Shown piece by piece: positions 17,910 through 26,388 of a DNA stretch of 64,000 bases. This stretch comes from Janthinobacterium sp. FW305-129 (GTDB lineage: Bacteria > Pseudomonadota > Gammaproteobacteria > Burkholderiales > Burkholderiaceae_D). Within the stretch, counting starts at the first letter, position 1, and every line of letters begins with the position of its first letter. The stretch covers positions 372,001-436,000 of the forward strand of contig NZ_JACYMM010000006.1 of NCBI RefSeq assembly GCF_020858115.1, in the 5' to 3' direction. The notes beneath the pieces were generated by a model, which saw only the letters and a program-made list of their open reading frames with translations, ran no database searches and had not been told where the DNA came from. Both the position numbers and the translations under genes were made by a program.

Positions 17910-18524
17910 ATGTTCTCCAAATTTCATTTTCCAGCAGCGCTGCTGGCGCTGGCCGCCATCGCTCCTCTGCATGCCGCGGCGGCCGAACCGGCGCCGGGCT
18001 CCTTCTATGCGGGCGCCAGCTATGGCTTTCGCGCCAGCAGCGGCCTCGATTGCGTGCCAGGACAAGGCGCTTGCGACAAAAGCAGCAAGCGCAACGGCAA
18101 GGCCTACCTGGGTTACAGTTTCGACGCGCTGCCGTTTCAGGGCGGCGTGGCCCTGCCTTCAGTTGAGCTGGTGGGGTATCTGGGCGGGGAAGTCAAATCC
18201 GGCTTCGACACGGGCGCCGGCAAGGTTGCCGGCCGCGGCAAGTTCAGCGGCCTCGGCATGCAAGGCGTGCTCGCCTACCAGTTCGACGCCTTCAGCCTGA
18301 GCGGACGCGCCGGTGCGGCCTACACACAGGGCAAGGTCGACTATCTGGGGGGCGGTTCGGACAAAAAGGACAAGATCGGCTTGATCTATGGCGTCGGCGC
18401 GGCGTATGCGCTGAACCGGAACTGGTCGCTGCACCTGGACTGGGACCGCGTGCCGGTCAAGTACAGCAGCAAGCAAACGACCAAGGTCGACATGTTTTCG
18501 CTGGGCGCGTCCTACCGTTTCTAA
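17910..18524 (+). CDS. Small outer membrane beta-barrel protein
   Basis: The 204-residue precursor has a signal peptide (about 1-24, ending HAAAA). Gly/aromatic-rich alternating strands follow and it ends in Phe (SYRF), the usual signature for Bam-dependent insertion. The size and strand pattern resemble eight-stranded OmpA-like/OmpW-like barrels. Two cysteines about 9 residues apart near residue 50 (CVPGQGAC) may form a disulfide in the first loop. A GAGG sequence lies upstream of the ATG. It is transcribed divergently from the HTH regulator across a 167-bp gap. Role unknown; adhesion, stress or small-molecule sensing would all fit. Confidence 0.75.
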   Translation: MFSKFHFPAALLALAAIAPLHAAAAEPAPGSFYAGASYGFRASSGLDCVPGQGACDKSSKRNGKAYLGYSFDALPFQGGVALPSVELVGYLGGEVKSGFDTGAGKVAGRGKFSGLGMQGVLAYQFDAFSLSGRAGAAYTQGKVDYLGGGSDKKDKIGLIYGVGAAYALNRNWSLHLDWDRVPVKYSSKQTTKVDMFSLGASYRF

Positions 18525-18559
18525 GGGGATGATGCTGCGGCACAGAGTGGCCTGATGGC

Positions 18560-18582
18560 GGACGCCCCGGAACGGGGTGTCC
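18560..18582. terminator. Hairpin between two convergent genes
   Basis: Arms GGACGCCCCG (18560-18569) and CGGGGTGTCC (18573-18582) pair with one G-T wobble around GAA. It lies between the stop of the outer membrane protein gene and the stop of the small minus-strand gene. No T-tract follows on either strand, so it may be a weak bidirectional terminator or a 3'-end stabiliser. Confidence 0.4.
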
Positions 18583-18591
18583 GCGGGCGGC

Positions 18592-18786
18592 CTATTTGTC
18601 CGCTTCTACTTTCAACAGCAGTTTCGCCAGCAGGCGTTTTTCCTGCTGGCGCTGGCCGGACACGGTTTTCACGTGCGCCCCGGCGGCGCGCTGCAGGGCG
18701 GCCGTGGCGACCGGGTTGCGCGGTTTTTGCGAGGGTTCGACGCGGAACTGCATTTTCTGCCGCGTCGCCAAGGCCTTGTTTGCCAT
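18592..18786 (-). CDS. Small basic protein of unknown function
   Basis: This 64-residue, Lys/Arg/Gln-rich protein has no recognisable domain, signal peptide or membrane segment. A strong Shine-Dalgarno (AAGGGGGAA) lies 5 bp before the ATG, which supports translation. It starts 18 bp after the hslU stop on the same strand, so it may be the last gene of the hslVU operon. The composition (many Lys, Arg and Ala, basic ends) suggests an RNA- or DNA-associated or ribosome-associated small protein, but this is speculation. Confidence 0.6.
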   Translation of the reverse strand: MANKALATRQKMQFRVEPSQKPRNPVATAALQRAAGAHVKTVSGQRQQEKRLLAKLLLKVEADK

Positions 18787-18804
18787 CGGTTTCCCCCTTC
18801 TTTC

Positions 18805-20166
18805 TTACAGCACGTAGCGCGACAGGTCCTCGTTGACCGACAGCGCTTCCAGGCGTTCGTTGACGTACGCGGCATCGATCACCAGCACATTTTCCGTCGT
18901 GCTGCTGCCTTCGCTGGCCGTAAACGACACTTCTTCCAGCAGTTTTTCCATCACCGTGTGCAGCCGGCGCGCGCCGATGTTTTCCGTGCGCTCGTTCACC
19001 GAGTAGGCGATTTCCGCCAGGCGCGTGATGCCTTCCGGCGCGAATTGCAGTTTCAGGTTTTCCGTCGCCAGCAGGGCTTCGTACTGCATCGTCAGGCAGG
19101 CGTCGGTGCTCGTCAGAATGCGCTCGAAGTCCGAGATCGACAGCGATTCGAGTTCCACTCGGATGGGGAAGCGCCCTTGCAGTTCCGGGATCAGGTCCGA
19201 CGGTTTCGACAGGTGGAAGGCGCCCGAGGCGATGAACAGGATGTGGTCCGTGCGTATCATGCCATATTTCGTGTTGACGGTCGTGCCCTCGACCAGCGGC
19301 AGCAGGTCGCGCTGCACGCCGGCGCGCGAGACGTCGGCGCCGCCGGATTCCGAGCGCGAGGCGATCTTGTCGATTTCATCAAGGAAGACGATGCCGTTCT
19401 GCTCGACGTTCTGGATGGCCTTCTGTTTCAGTTCATCTTCGTTGAGCAGCTTGGCCGCTTCTTCCTCGACCAGCAATTTGAGCGCTTCGCGGATCTTGAC
19501 CTTGCGCGCCTTCTTGCGCTGCCCGCCCACGCCCGAGAACATGGACTTGATCTGCTCCGTCATTTCTTCCATGCCCGGCGGCGCCATGATTTCCATCTGC
19601 GGGCCCGCCTCGGCCAGCTCGATCTCGATTTCCTTGTCATCGAGCTCGCCCTGGCGCAAGCGCTTGCGGAAGGTCTGGCGCGTGCTGTCGCCGCTGCCGC
19701 CCGTGTCCACGGCCGCCGCCGTATTCGGCGTGAAGCCGAAGTCGCGCGCCGGCGGCACGAGGATGTCGATCACGCGGTCTTCGGCCGCATCTTCGGCGCG
19801 TGCGCGCACCTTTTTCATTTCCAGCGCGCGCGTCTGCTTGATGCCGATGTCGATCAGGTCGCGGATGATGGTGTCGACGTCGCGCCCCACATAACCGACT
19901 TCGGTAAATTTGGTCGCTTCGATCTTGATGAACGGCGCCTCGGCCAGCTTGGCCAGGCGGCGCGCGATTTCCGTCTTGCCGACGCCCGTGGGGCCGATCA
20001 TGAGGATGTTCTTGGGCGTGATTTCATGGCGCAGGGGTTCGGCCACCTGCTGGCGGCGCCAGCGGTTGCGCAGGGCAATGGCGACGGCGCGCTTGGCCTT
20101 GGCTTGGCCCACCACGTGTTTGTCGAGTTCGGTGACGATTTCCGACGGGGTCATGTTCATGATCAT
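18805..20166 (-). CDS. hslU: ATP-dependent protease ATPase subunit HslU
   Basis: HslU (453 residues) is the AAA+ unfoldase that feeds proteins to HslV. Walker A GPTGVGKT is at residues 58-65, Walker B at about 260-265 ([10 protein letters not shown]), and the inserted I-domain lies between. The C-terminus is ARYVL-like (SRYVL), matching the conserved tail that docks into and activates HslV. Several Met codons at residues 1, 3 and 5 could start; I keep the first. hslV lies 40 bp upstream on the same strand. Confidence 0.97.
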   Translation of the reverse strand: MIMNMTPSEIVTELDKHVVGQAKAKRAVAIALRNRWRRQQVAEPLRHEITPKNILMIGPTGVGKTEIARRLAKLAEAPFIKIEATKFTEVGYVGRDVDTIIRDLIDIGIKQTRALEMKKVRARAEDAAEDRVIDILVPPARDFGFTPNTAAAVDTGGSGDSTRQTFRKRLRQGELDDKEIEIELAEAGPQMEIMAPPGMEEMTEQIKSMFSGVGGQRKKARKVKIREALKLLVEEEAAKLLNEDELKQKAIQNVEQNGIVFLDEIDKIASRSESGGADVSRAGVQRDLLPLVEGTTVNTKYGMIRTDHILFIASGAFHLSKPSDLIPELQGRFPIRVELESLSISDFERILTSTDACLTMQYEALLATENLKLQFAPEGITRLAEIAYSVNERTENIGARRLHTVMEKLLEEVSFTASEGSSTTENVLVIDAAYVNERLEALSVNEDLSRYVL

Positions 20167-20206
20167 AGTTGGCTTTCTGTATTCTTTGCTTGGGCGCGCT
20201 TGGCGC

Positions 20207-20743
20207 TTAATCGAGAGTCTCGATAATGTGCGACATGTTGGTATAAATGCACAGCTCGGCGGCGATGGTCAGCGACTTCTTGACCACTTCGGCCGGCGAC
20301 AAGTCCGTGTTTTCCTGCAACGCCTTGGCGGCCGACTGGGCATAGGTGCCGCCCGAGCCGATGGCGCCGATGCCGTCTTCCGGCTCCAGCACGTCGCCAT
20401 TGCCCGTGATGACCAGGGTCGACTCGCTGTCGGCCACCAGCAGCATCGCTTCCAGGCGGCGCAGCACGCGGTCGGTGCGCCAGTCCTTGGCCAGTTCGAC
20501 GGAGGCGCGCAGCAGATTGCCCTGGTGTTTTTCCAGCTTGCCTTCGAAGCGGTCGAGCAGCGTGAATGCGTCGGCGGTGCCGCCGGCAAAGCCGACCAGG
20601 ACCTTGCCCTGATACAACTTACGCACTTTGCGGGCCGTGCCCTTCATGACGATGTTGCCCAGCGTTACCTGGCCGTCGCCGCCCAGGGCGACTTGCTTGC
20701 CGCGCCGGACGCAGAGGATGGTGGTGCCGTGAAATTGTTCCAT
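20207..20743 (-). CDS. hslV: ATP-dependent protease proteolytic subunit HslV
   Basis: HslV (178 residues) is the threonine protease of the HslUV complex. The mature enzyme would begin at Thr7 after removal of MEQFHG, giving TTILCVRRG and then GDGQVTLG. The next signature block is [12 protein letters not shown]. This short propeptide is common in betaproteobacteria. I start at the ATG at 20743; longer readings into the upstream gap have no support. A sigma32-like promoter lies 57-90 bp upstream, so expression should rise in heat shock. Confidence 0.97.
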   Translation of the reverse strand: MEQFHGTTILCVRRGKQVALGGDGQVTLGNIVMKGTARKVRKLYQGKVLVGFAGGTADAFTLLDRFEGKLEKHQGNLLRASVELAKDWRTDRVLRRLEAMLLVADSESTLVITGNGDVLEPEDGIGAIGSGGTYAQSAAKALQENTDLSPAEVVKKSLTIAAELCIYTNMSHIIETLD

Positions 20744-20806
20744 AGTGACCTCAAAAGATTCGTGCCGATGCGTGCAAGGCCATGCGATTGCGCGCCCATG
20801 CCTCAA

Positions 20807-20834
20807 AAGTGGGGATGGAAAAGGCAATTGCAAG
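20807..20834 (-). promoter_or_regulatory. Sigma32-like heat-shock promoter of hslVU
   Basis: Reading the minus strand, -35 CTTGCAA (20834-20828) and -10 CCCCACTT (20814-20807) are separated by 13 bp. The E. coli sigma32 consensus is CTTGAAA, 11-16 bp, CCCCATNT. The predicted start lies about 57 bp before the hslV ATG. hslVU is a classic sigma32 regulon member. Confidence 0.65.
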
Positions 20835-20884
20835 CGGCACTTGCCGTTGCCGCGCTCGCTTCAGTGTAGTCGGCGCGGGACGAA

Positions 20885-20919
20885 AAAAAAGCACGCAACT
20901 GAAGGTCGCGTGCTTTTTT
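20885..20919 (-). terminator. Rho-independent terminator of dksA
   Basis: A perfect 12-bp stem, AAAAAAGCACGC (20885-20896) and GCGTGCTTTTTT (20908-20919), surrounds an 11-nt loop. On the minus strand a run of T follows, and the element lies 46 bp after the dksA stop. The symmetric A and T runs would also let it work in the other direction. Confidence 0.9.
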
Positions 20920-20965
20920 ATTCGCCATCGCGGGCCGCCGGGGCGGCCGCGCAAGGGGAGGGCGA

Positions 20966-21418
20966 TCAGTCGCCGTACAGCTTTTGCTTCAGTTCGCGCC
21001 GTTGCTGGGCTTCCAGCGACAGGGTGGCGGTTGGACGGGCGATCAGGCGCGGGATGCCGATAGGCTCGCCCGTTTCTTCGCACCAGCCATAGTCGCCGGC
21101 GTCGATGCTGGCGATCGATTGCTGCACTTTCTTCAGCAATTTGCGCTCGCGGTCGCGCGTGCGCAGTTCCAGCGCATGCTCTTCCTCGATGGTGGCGCGG
21201 TCGGCCGGATCCGGTACGAGCACGGTTTCACGCAAGTGTTCCGTGGTTTCGCCGGCGTTTTTCAGCAGGTCTTTCTCGAGCTGCTGCAGGCGCGCCTTGA
21301 AGAATGCCAGTTGTGCCGGATTCATGTAGTCATCTTCGCTCATGGCGCGAATTTGCTCTTCGCTGATGAGAGGGATGTCTTGGTTGGCGGCCGGGGTCGA
21401 TTTATTAGTTTTGGTCAT
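20966..21418 (-). CDS. dksA: RNA polymerase-binding transcription factor DksA, zinc-finger cysteines missing
   Basis: DksA (150 residues) enters the RNA polymerase secondary channel and, with ppGpp, represses rRNA promoters and activates amino-acid genes. The coiled-coil tip motif DPADRA (70-75) keeps the DxxDxA residues. In the C-terminal globular part the four zinc cysteines of E. coli DksA are reduced to one (Cys113 in GWCEETGEP; the later pair reads LSLEAQ). It is therefore a zinc-independent type, common in alpha- and betaproteobacteria. I start at the ATG at 21418; the upstream extension has no family match. A COG0523 metal-chaperone gene lies 483 bp upstream on the same strand. Confidence 0.93.
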   Translation of the reverse strand: MTKTNKSTPAANQDIPLISEEQIRAMSEDDYMNPAQLAFFKARLQQLEKDLLKNAGETTEHLRETVLVPDPADRATIEEEHALELRTRDRERKLLKKVQQSIASIDAGDYGWCEETGEPIGIPRLIARPTATLSLEAQQRRELKQKLYGD

Positions 21419-21900
21419 AACTTCGCTTACCTTCGATACGACAGAGTTTTCAAATTGATCAGTTGATGCGGCGATGCCGAGCAACTGTACAGGTTCCGCT
21501 GGGCATTGCTGTCCGGATGTACTGCGTGCGACCTTGGCTTGCCGGCGGCGGCCAGGACTACCGGCCGGCTATATTTGCCATGTTGATAACTTTTTACCGC
21601 TCTATGCCAGTCGCGCTCTGCGCGCGACAACGGGCGTGTTGGGTGGATCGGTTGCATGCCTGGCATGCGGCCAGCGGCAGTTTGCCAGCATTTCATGACA
21701 GGCGAACGACATGGGCCGTTTTCGTCGCTGATTTTGGCACGCTTTGCCTTATATTGCCATCCCGATTTGTTGACTAGCCGATCAGAAACGGCCACTTGTT
21801 GGTTTATACCAGCAAGATCGGTGTCGGACAGCGGGAAAGCGTGCTTAACTTTCCCTTTTGTTTCTGCTTTGCAACGGATACTTTGCAAAACCCGGCTAGT
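21419..21900. other. 482-bp gap between dksA and the COG0523 gene
   Basis: No convincing gene is found on either strand; the open frames here have no family features and no clear ribosome-binding sites. The region is less GC-rich than its neighbours, particularly 21720-21900, and should hold the dksA promoter and leader. The sequence GTTTATACCA occurs near 21802 and again at 21899, of unknown meaning. No terminator hairpin is evident after the COG0523 gene. Confidence 0.5.
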
Positions 21901-22989
21901 TTATACCAAACATTGTTCGAGTCCGCGAATAAAAATGTCTTTTGGTAGATTCTTGCCAATAAATACCATTTTGCTGCCGCGCACTTCATTCTCGCCCCAT
22001 TTGGCGCCCAGGTCGCTGCCCATCAACTGATGCACGCCCTGGAACACCACCTTGCGCTCGGCGCCCTGCATCAGCAGCACACCCTTGTAGCGCAGCATGC
22101 GCGGGCCATACACTTGCACCAGGCCACCGAGGAACTCGTCGAGCTTGGCGCTGTCGAACGGTTGTGTGCTCTTGAAAACAAAGGCGGCGATATCGTCGCT
22201 GTGCTGCGCATGGTGATGGTCGGCATGGCCGCAATCGGTGGCGCAGGCGTCGCTGTGCTCATGTGCGTGTTCATGGCCGTGCTCATGCGCATGGTCGTGC
22301 GCATGGTCGTGATCATGCACGTGCGCCGTTTCCGTCGCCAGGAAATCCGGGTCCAGTTCCAGCTTTTCATTCAGGTTGAAACCGCGGATGTCGAGCACCT
22401 CGGCCAGCGGCGCGCGGCCAAAATCGACCTTGCCGATGGGGGCGCGGGGATTGATGCGTTTCAAACGGCGCGTCAGGGCGGCCACGTCGTCTTCACTGAC
22501 GAGGTCAGTTTTCGACAGCAGCAGCTTGTCGGCAAAGCCCACTTGCCGCTGCGCTTCCTCGTATTCGTCTAGTTGTTTCATGGCATGACGGGCATCGACC
22601 ACCGTGAGAATGGCGTCGAGCATGTAGTGGCTGCCCACTTCTTCGTCGACAAAGAAGGTTTGCGCCACGGGGCCGGGATTGGCCAGGCCCGTCGTTTCGA
22701 TGACGACGCGGTCGAATGCCAGCAGGCCGGCGTCGCGCTTGCGCGCCAGTTCCGTCAGGCCCACGATCAGGTCGCCGCGCACGGTGCAGCAGATGCAGCC
22801 GTTGTTCATCTCGATGATGTGTTCGTTGCTGTCCTGCACCAGGATCTCGTTATCGATGTTTTCCTGGCCAAACTCGTTTTCGATCACGGCGATGCGCATG
22901 CCATGCTCTTCCCGCAGTATGCGGTTGAGCAAGGTGGTTTTGCCGGCGCCCAGGAAACCGGTGAGGATGGTGGTTGGAATCAGTGCCAT
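21901..22989 (-). CDS. COG0523 (CobW/ZNG1-type) GTPase, putative metallochaperone
   Basis: This 362-residue P-loop GTPase belongs to the COG0523 family, whose members deliver zinc, cobalt or other metals to client enzymes. Walker A is GFLGAGKT (11-18). The family metal motif CxCC is C65-I-C67-C68, and Walker B/switch residues follow (ETTGLANPGP). A strongly His/Asp-rich stretch at about 222-265 (HDHDHAHDHAHEHGHEHAH) would bind several metal ions. The C-terminal CobW_C domain includes GVLLMQGAERKVVFQGVHQ. I start at the ATG at 22989. Client and metal are unknown; zinc is the usual guess for His-rich members. It is adjacent to dksA on the same strand. Confidence 0.9.
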   Translation of the reverse strand: MALIPTTILTGFLGAGKTTLLNRILREEHGMRIAVIENEFGQENIDNEILVQDSNEHIIEMNNGCICCTVRGDLIVGLTELARKRDAGLLAFDRVVIETTGLANPGPVAQTFFVDEEVGSHYMLDAILTVVDARHAMKQLDEYEEAQRQVGFADKLLLSKTDLVSEDDVAALTRRLKRINPRAPIGKVDFGRAPLAEVLDIRGFNLNEKLELDPDFLATETAHVHDHDHAHDHAHEHGHEHAHEHSDACATDCGHADHHHAQHSDDIAAFVFKSTQPFDSAKLDEFLGGLVQVYGPRMLRYKGVLLMQGAERKVVFQGVHQLMGSDLGAKWGENEVRGSKMVFIGKNLPKDIFIRGLEQCLV

Positions 22990-23126
22990 GAGATGCCTAT
23001 GCTGTAATCGGTGGTGCCGCCGCGCAAGCGGAAGAATGCGGACGATTATGCCGGAATTTTGCAAAAGCTTGCAAATGCGCGCCCATCCGCTTGATATGGA
23101 TCAGGCCGGCCAACGGGCGCGGCTGT

Positions 23127-24074
23127 CTACTTCACCTTGGCGCGCGGGTGCGCCTGGTCGTACACGTGCGCCAGGTGCTGGAAATCGAGGGCCGTGTAGA
23201 CCTGGGTCGAGGTGATGCTGGAGTGGCCCAGCATTTCCTGCACGGCGCGCAAGTCGCCCGACGATTGCAGCACGTGCGAGGCAAACGAGTGGCGCAGCAC
23301 GTGCGGGTGCACGTTGGCGGGAATTTCCGTCGCCAGCGCATGCGCCTTCAGGCGCAGCTGCAGCACGCGCGGCGAGATGCGCGTGCCGCGCGTGCTTAAA
23401 AACAAGGCAGCGCTGCCATCGGCCGCTGGCGGACGCACGGCCAGCCAGGCGGTCAGGGCCACGAGGGCCGCCTTGCCGACGGGCACCTTGCGCATCTTGC
23501 TGCCCTTGCCCGTGACGATGACTTCGAAGCTGGCCATGTCGAGCCAGCCCAGCGAGGCGGGCTGGCCGCCGTCGGCCTTGCAGTAGTGGGTATCCAGGCT
23601 GGTCAGCTCGGAAACGCGCAAGCCGCTCGAATACAGCAGTTCGAACATGGCGCGGTTGCACAGTTGTTCCGGCTCGGCCGCGCCTTGCTGGTGTTGCGCG
23701 GGCGCCACGAGGCGCACGGCATCGTCCACCGACAGGGCTTTCGGCAAGGTCTTGGCCCGCTTGGGGGCGCGGATGCCGTCGACGGGATTGGCGTCGAGCG
23801 CCGTTTCACCGCTGAGCCAGTTGTAAAAGCCGCGCCACGACGACAGCTTGCGGGCGATCGAACGCGGATCCAGGCCGCCACTGTGCAGCTTGGCCGTGTA
23901 GCGACGCACTTCGTTGTGCGCCAGCGCCGTCCAGGGCGTATTGCCGCTCAGTTCCAGCAAGGCGCGCAGGTCGCGCCCGTAGGCGTCCATCGTGTGGTGC
24001 GACAGCTTGCGCTGCGTGGCCAGCTGGGCCAGGTAGGCGTCGAGCCACTCGGCCTTGCCGCGCGCCGCATGCAT
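23127..24074 (-). CDS. xerC: Tyrosine recombinase XerC
   Basis: XerC (315 residues) resolves chromosome dimers with XerD at dif. The N-terminal SAM-like domain (about 1-95) binds DNA. The catalytic domain shows Arg in SSGLRVSEL, Lys in the beta-hairpin region (GKGSKMRKVPVG), HVLRHSFASH (HxxR), LGHSS and the nucleophile Tyr in STQVYTAL. It is 7 bp after the DUF484 gene on the same strand, as in many proteobacteria. It carries an insertion of about 15 residues near 190 (CKADGGQPASLGW) relative to E. coli XerC. Confidence 0.95.
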   Translation of the reverse strand: MHAARGKAEWLDAYLAQLATQRKLSHHTMDAYGRDLRALLELSGNTPWTALAHNEVRRYTAKLHSGGLDPRSIARKLSSWRGFYNWLSGETALDANPVDGIRAPKRAKTLPKALSVDDAVRLVAPAQHQQGAAEPEQLCNRAMFELLYSSGLRVSELTSLDTHYCKADGGQPASLGWLDMASFEVIVTGKGSKMRKVPVGKAALVALTAWLAVRPPAADGSAALFLSTRGTRISPRVLQLRLKAHALATEIPANVHPHVLRHSFASHVLQSSGDLRAVQEMLGHSSITSTQVYTALDFQHLAHVYDQAHPRAKVK

Positions 24075-24081
24075 GGCTGAT

Positions 24082-24759
24082 TCAGGCCGGCGAACCGGCG
24101 CGCAGCGCGGCCAGGGCGGCGCTGGCCGTGGCGCCGATGTGCACGAGGAAGTCGGTGCCCATGCTGGAGGTAAAGCGTTCGCTGTCGGGCGAACCGAGCA
24201 CCAGCAAGCCGAAGGTGCCCGTGGTATTCGGGGCGCGCAGGGCGATCATGACGGTCGATTCGATTTTATCCGCCTGCAGCCAGTGCACGGCTTCGAAATC
24301 GCGGTTGCTGCCGCAGTACGGCGCTTGCAGGCTGTTGGCGAACATGCGCACGTCGGCAGTGACATCTTCCGTGAACCAGCCGTTGGCGTGTTCCGGCAGC
24401 ACTTGCCACAGGCGCAGGCTGACGTAGGGTACGTCGAAGTTGCTTTGCAGGGCGTCGACCAGTACGCGCGGCATGTCCGCATCGTTGCGTACTTGCAGCA
24501 TGGCCTGGTTCCAGCCGTGGAACTTGCTGGCGATGTCGCCATTTTCCTCGGCCAGGCGGCTCAGCTTGGACATGCGCAGTTCCAGCGCCTTGTACTTGTC
24601 GCGCATCACTTCCATCTGCCGCTCCTGCAGCGAGATGGTGCGTCCCGTCAGCGGGCTGCTCAGCTTGACCTCGCCGAGCAGCGCGGTATGCTCTTCGAAG
24701 AACGTCGGGTGCTCGCTCAGGTACTGGGCGACGGTGCTGGAATCGAGTGTGGCGGTCAT
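24082..24759 (-). CDS. DUF484 family protein (GAF-like), xerC partner
   Basis: The 225-residue protein has an N-terminal helical part (LSEHPTFFEEHTALL, about 14-28), a coiled coil (about 40-75) and a GAF-like C-terminal domain (about 80-220). It matches DUF484, the YigA family found between dapF and xerC in many gammaproteobacteria. Its function is unknown. Here it is translationally close to xerC (7 bp) but separated from dapF by about 3.1 kb holding a porin and a Sel1-repeat gene. Confidence 0.9.
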   Translation of the reverse strand: MTATLDSSTVAQYLSEHPTFFEEHTALLGEVKLSSPLTGRTISLQERQMEVMRDKYKALELRMSKLSRLAEENGDIASKFHGWNQAMLQVRNDADMPRVLVDALQSNFDVPYVSLRLWQVLPEHANGWFTEDVTADVRMFANSLQAPYCGSNRDFEAVHWLQADKIESTVMIALRAPNTTGTFGLLVLGSPDSERFTSSMGTDFLVHIGATASAALAALRAGSPA

Positions 24760-24864
24760 TGAGAATATCTGTCAGTGAAAGTTGAACGCTTCATTCTAAC
24801 CGAGAGTGCGGTGGCACAGGCGCAAAGGGCGTTGCGCTTGTGCATTTTCCGCGCACCCATGAAA

Positions 24865-24892
24865 AAAGCGGCATGGTTGCCCATGCCGCTTT
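24865..24892 (-). terminator. Rho-independent terminator of the porin gene
   Basis: Stem AAAGCGGCATGG (24865-24876) pairs perfectly with CCATGCCGCTTT (24881-24892) around TTGC. On the minus strand a T-run follows. It lies 46 bp after the porin stop and insulates it from DUF484-xerC. Confidence 0.9.
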
Positions 24893-24938
24893 GCATTCCT
24901 TGCTCAGCAATCACCCTTGGAGGGTGACGTGCGGGGCA

Positions 24939-25973
24939 TTAGAAGTTGTGGTGTACGCCCAGACCGATGTAGGTGATCGACGTTGCCGCCTTGCGGTTCG
25001 AGATGTCCGCGTACAGGTAGGTGCGCTTCGACAGGTTGTAGTCGTAGCCCAGCGATGCTTGCTTGGTTTTGGTCACGCCATCCGGCGTTTTTTGACCGTA
25101 GCCGGCGCGAACCTTGCCTGGGCCGACGTCATAGTTGGCGCCAACCAGCCATGCCTTGGTATCCGTGTTGATGATCTTGAAGTTGCTGTCATCCTGATGC
25201 TGGTACGACGCCATCAGTTTCAGTTCCGTTACCGGATTGAACGATGCGGCAACCGACCACAGCTTGGCTTGCAGGCCATTACGCTCATACGCGGCCATAC
25301 CGGCGAACTGGCCGTAGTTGTACGTGGCCGAGACCGAGTACGGATTCGACGCTGGCACGGCATTGGCAGCCACCGGGTAGTTGTTGGCTGGTGGCGTGGC
25401 CGCTGGTCCAGGGAATGCTGGATTGTTATTGGCTTCCTTGGCGGCGACGGTGGCGTTGAACTGGAAGCCGCTGAACACTGGCGAGTTATAGAACACGGCG
25501 TTCGAGAAGCGGTTACGCGAATTGCCGGCTGCGCTCAGCGGATCGCTGCTGTAGGCGGCCACCGTGATGTCGGTCTGGAAACCGGCTGGCGTAGGCATGC
25601 CCGACCATGGTTCGAACGCGGTGCTCGATTCCTGGAAGGCGGTCAGGCCACGGCCCAGACGCACGGTACCGAAGTTGCCTTGCAGGCCGACGCGGCTTTG
25701 ACCCTGGAACAGCGGACGGGAGTTGCTTTCCAGCGTACCCGTGTCGGATTCATAGCGAATTTCCAGTTGGAAAATAGCTTTCAAGCCATTGCCCAGATCT
25801 TCCGTGCCCTTGAAGCCCAGTTTGTTGTTGTCGCGCTTGGTGACAGCGGTGGTCGAACCAGTCGACTTGCCCAGGCCAGCATCGACCGTGCCGTAGATTT
25901 GGACGGACGACTGCGCTTGTGCGGTTGCGGCAAAGGCGCCGAAGAGTGCGAGGGCAACGAGTGATTTTTTCAT
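24939..25973 (-). CDS. Betaproteobacterial general porin (Porin_4 / OmpC-like)
   Basis: The 344-residue precursor starts with a signal peptide cut after AATAQA (about residue 20), giving mature QSSVQIYGTVDAGL, the standard start of betaproteobacterial trimeric porins. Sixteen amphipathic strands are expected. Loop L3-like residues and a C-terminal Phe (GVHHNF) for Bam recognition are present. An Ala/Pro/Asn-rich loop at about 180-205 looks surface exposed. A strong Shine-Dalgarno (AGGGAATAAG) precedes the ATG. It has its own terminator and sits between dapF and DUF484-xerC. Confidence 0.95.
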   Translation of the reverse strand: MKKSLVALALFGAFAATAQAQSSVQIYGTVDAGLGKSTGSTTAVTKRDNNKLGFKGTEDLGNGLKAIFQLEIRYESDTGTLESNSRPLFQGQSRVGLQGNFGTVRLGRGLTAFQESSTAFEPWSGMPTPAGFQTDITVAAYSSDPLSAAGNSRNRFSNAVFYNSPVFSGFQFNATVAAKEANNNPAFPGPAATPPANNYPVAANAVPASNPYSVSATYNYGQFAGMAAYERNGLQAKLWSVAASFNPVTELKLMASYQHQDDSNFKIINTDTKAWLVGANYDVGPGKVRAGYGQKTPDGVTKTKQASLGYDYNLSKRTYLYADISNRKAATSITYIGLGVHHNF

Positions 25974-26388
25974 GTCTTATTCCCTATTAAAAGTGAGTTC
26001 CGTCCGAGATCCGAGCAGATTGAAATGCGCTAACTGTCGCGTTTCGATGAATGAACCTTAATTCGTCGGCGCGCAAGACGTGCGGGATTGGTCAAATATG
26101 CGTGAAAAGATTGGTGAAAAGCGTCATAAATCCACAGCCCTGTTGTATTTTTGTAACGCGGGGTTTTTGCCGATGCGGCGCCGAGGGCACGCGTTTTCCC
26201 ATCGCCACGGTAGCGGCGCCTTGCCATATTGGCGTGTCCGGGCCAGGACATTGTTGCGTTGAATCAAGTTCTTGAGGCGGCTTTGGCGGATTTATGACAC
26301 AAGGACGTTACACTAAGGGACGGCCTGCATGGATGGGCCTGGAGACGGCTCACTATTATTAGACTCATTGACTCAATATCGAGAATCG
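25974..26388. other. Porin / Sel1-repeat gene divergent intergenic region
   Basis: This 415-bp divergent gap should carry the promoters of the porin (minus) and the Sel1-repeat gene (plus). I find no RNA gene and no convincing operator. An alternative start for the Sel1-repeat gene at 26329 is possible. Short open frames here have atypical composition and no support. Confidence 0.5.

Noticed and set aside
18577..20226. 549-residue plus-strand frame across hslU
   Set aside because: Shadow of hslU; repeated Arg/Phe/His composition and no family match.
21427..21888. 153-residue open frame on the minus strand between dksA and the COG0523 gene
   Set aside because: Low-complexity, Cys/His-scattered sequence with no domain or ribosome-binding site; it runs through the expected dksA promoter region.
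22220..22325. Repetitive tract considered as a direct repeat or CRISPR-like element
   Set aside because: It encodes the His/Asp/Ala/Glu-rich loop of the COG0523 GTPase; the periodicity comes from His codons.
26030..26251. 73-residue minus-strand frame upstream of the porin gene
   Set aside because: No Shine-Dalgarno, atypical composition, and it covers the porin promoter region.
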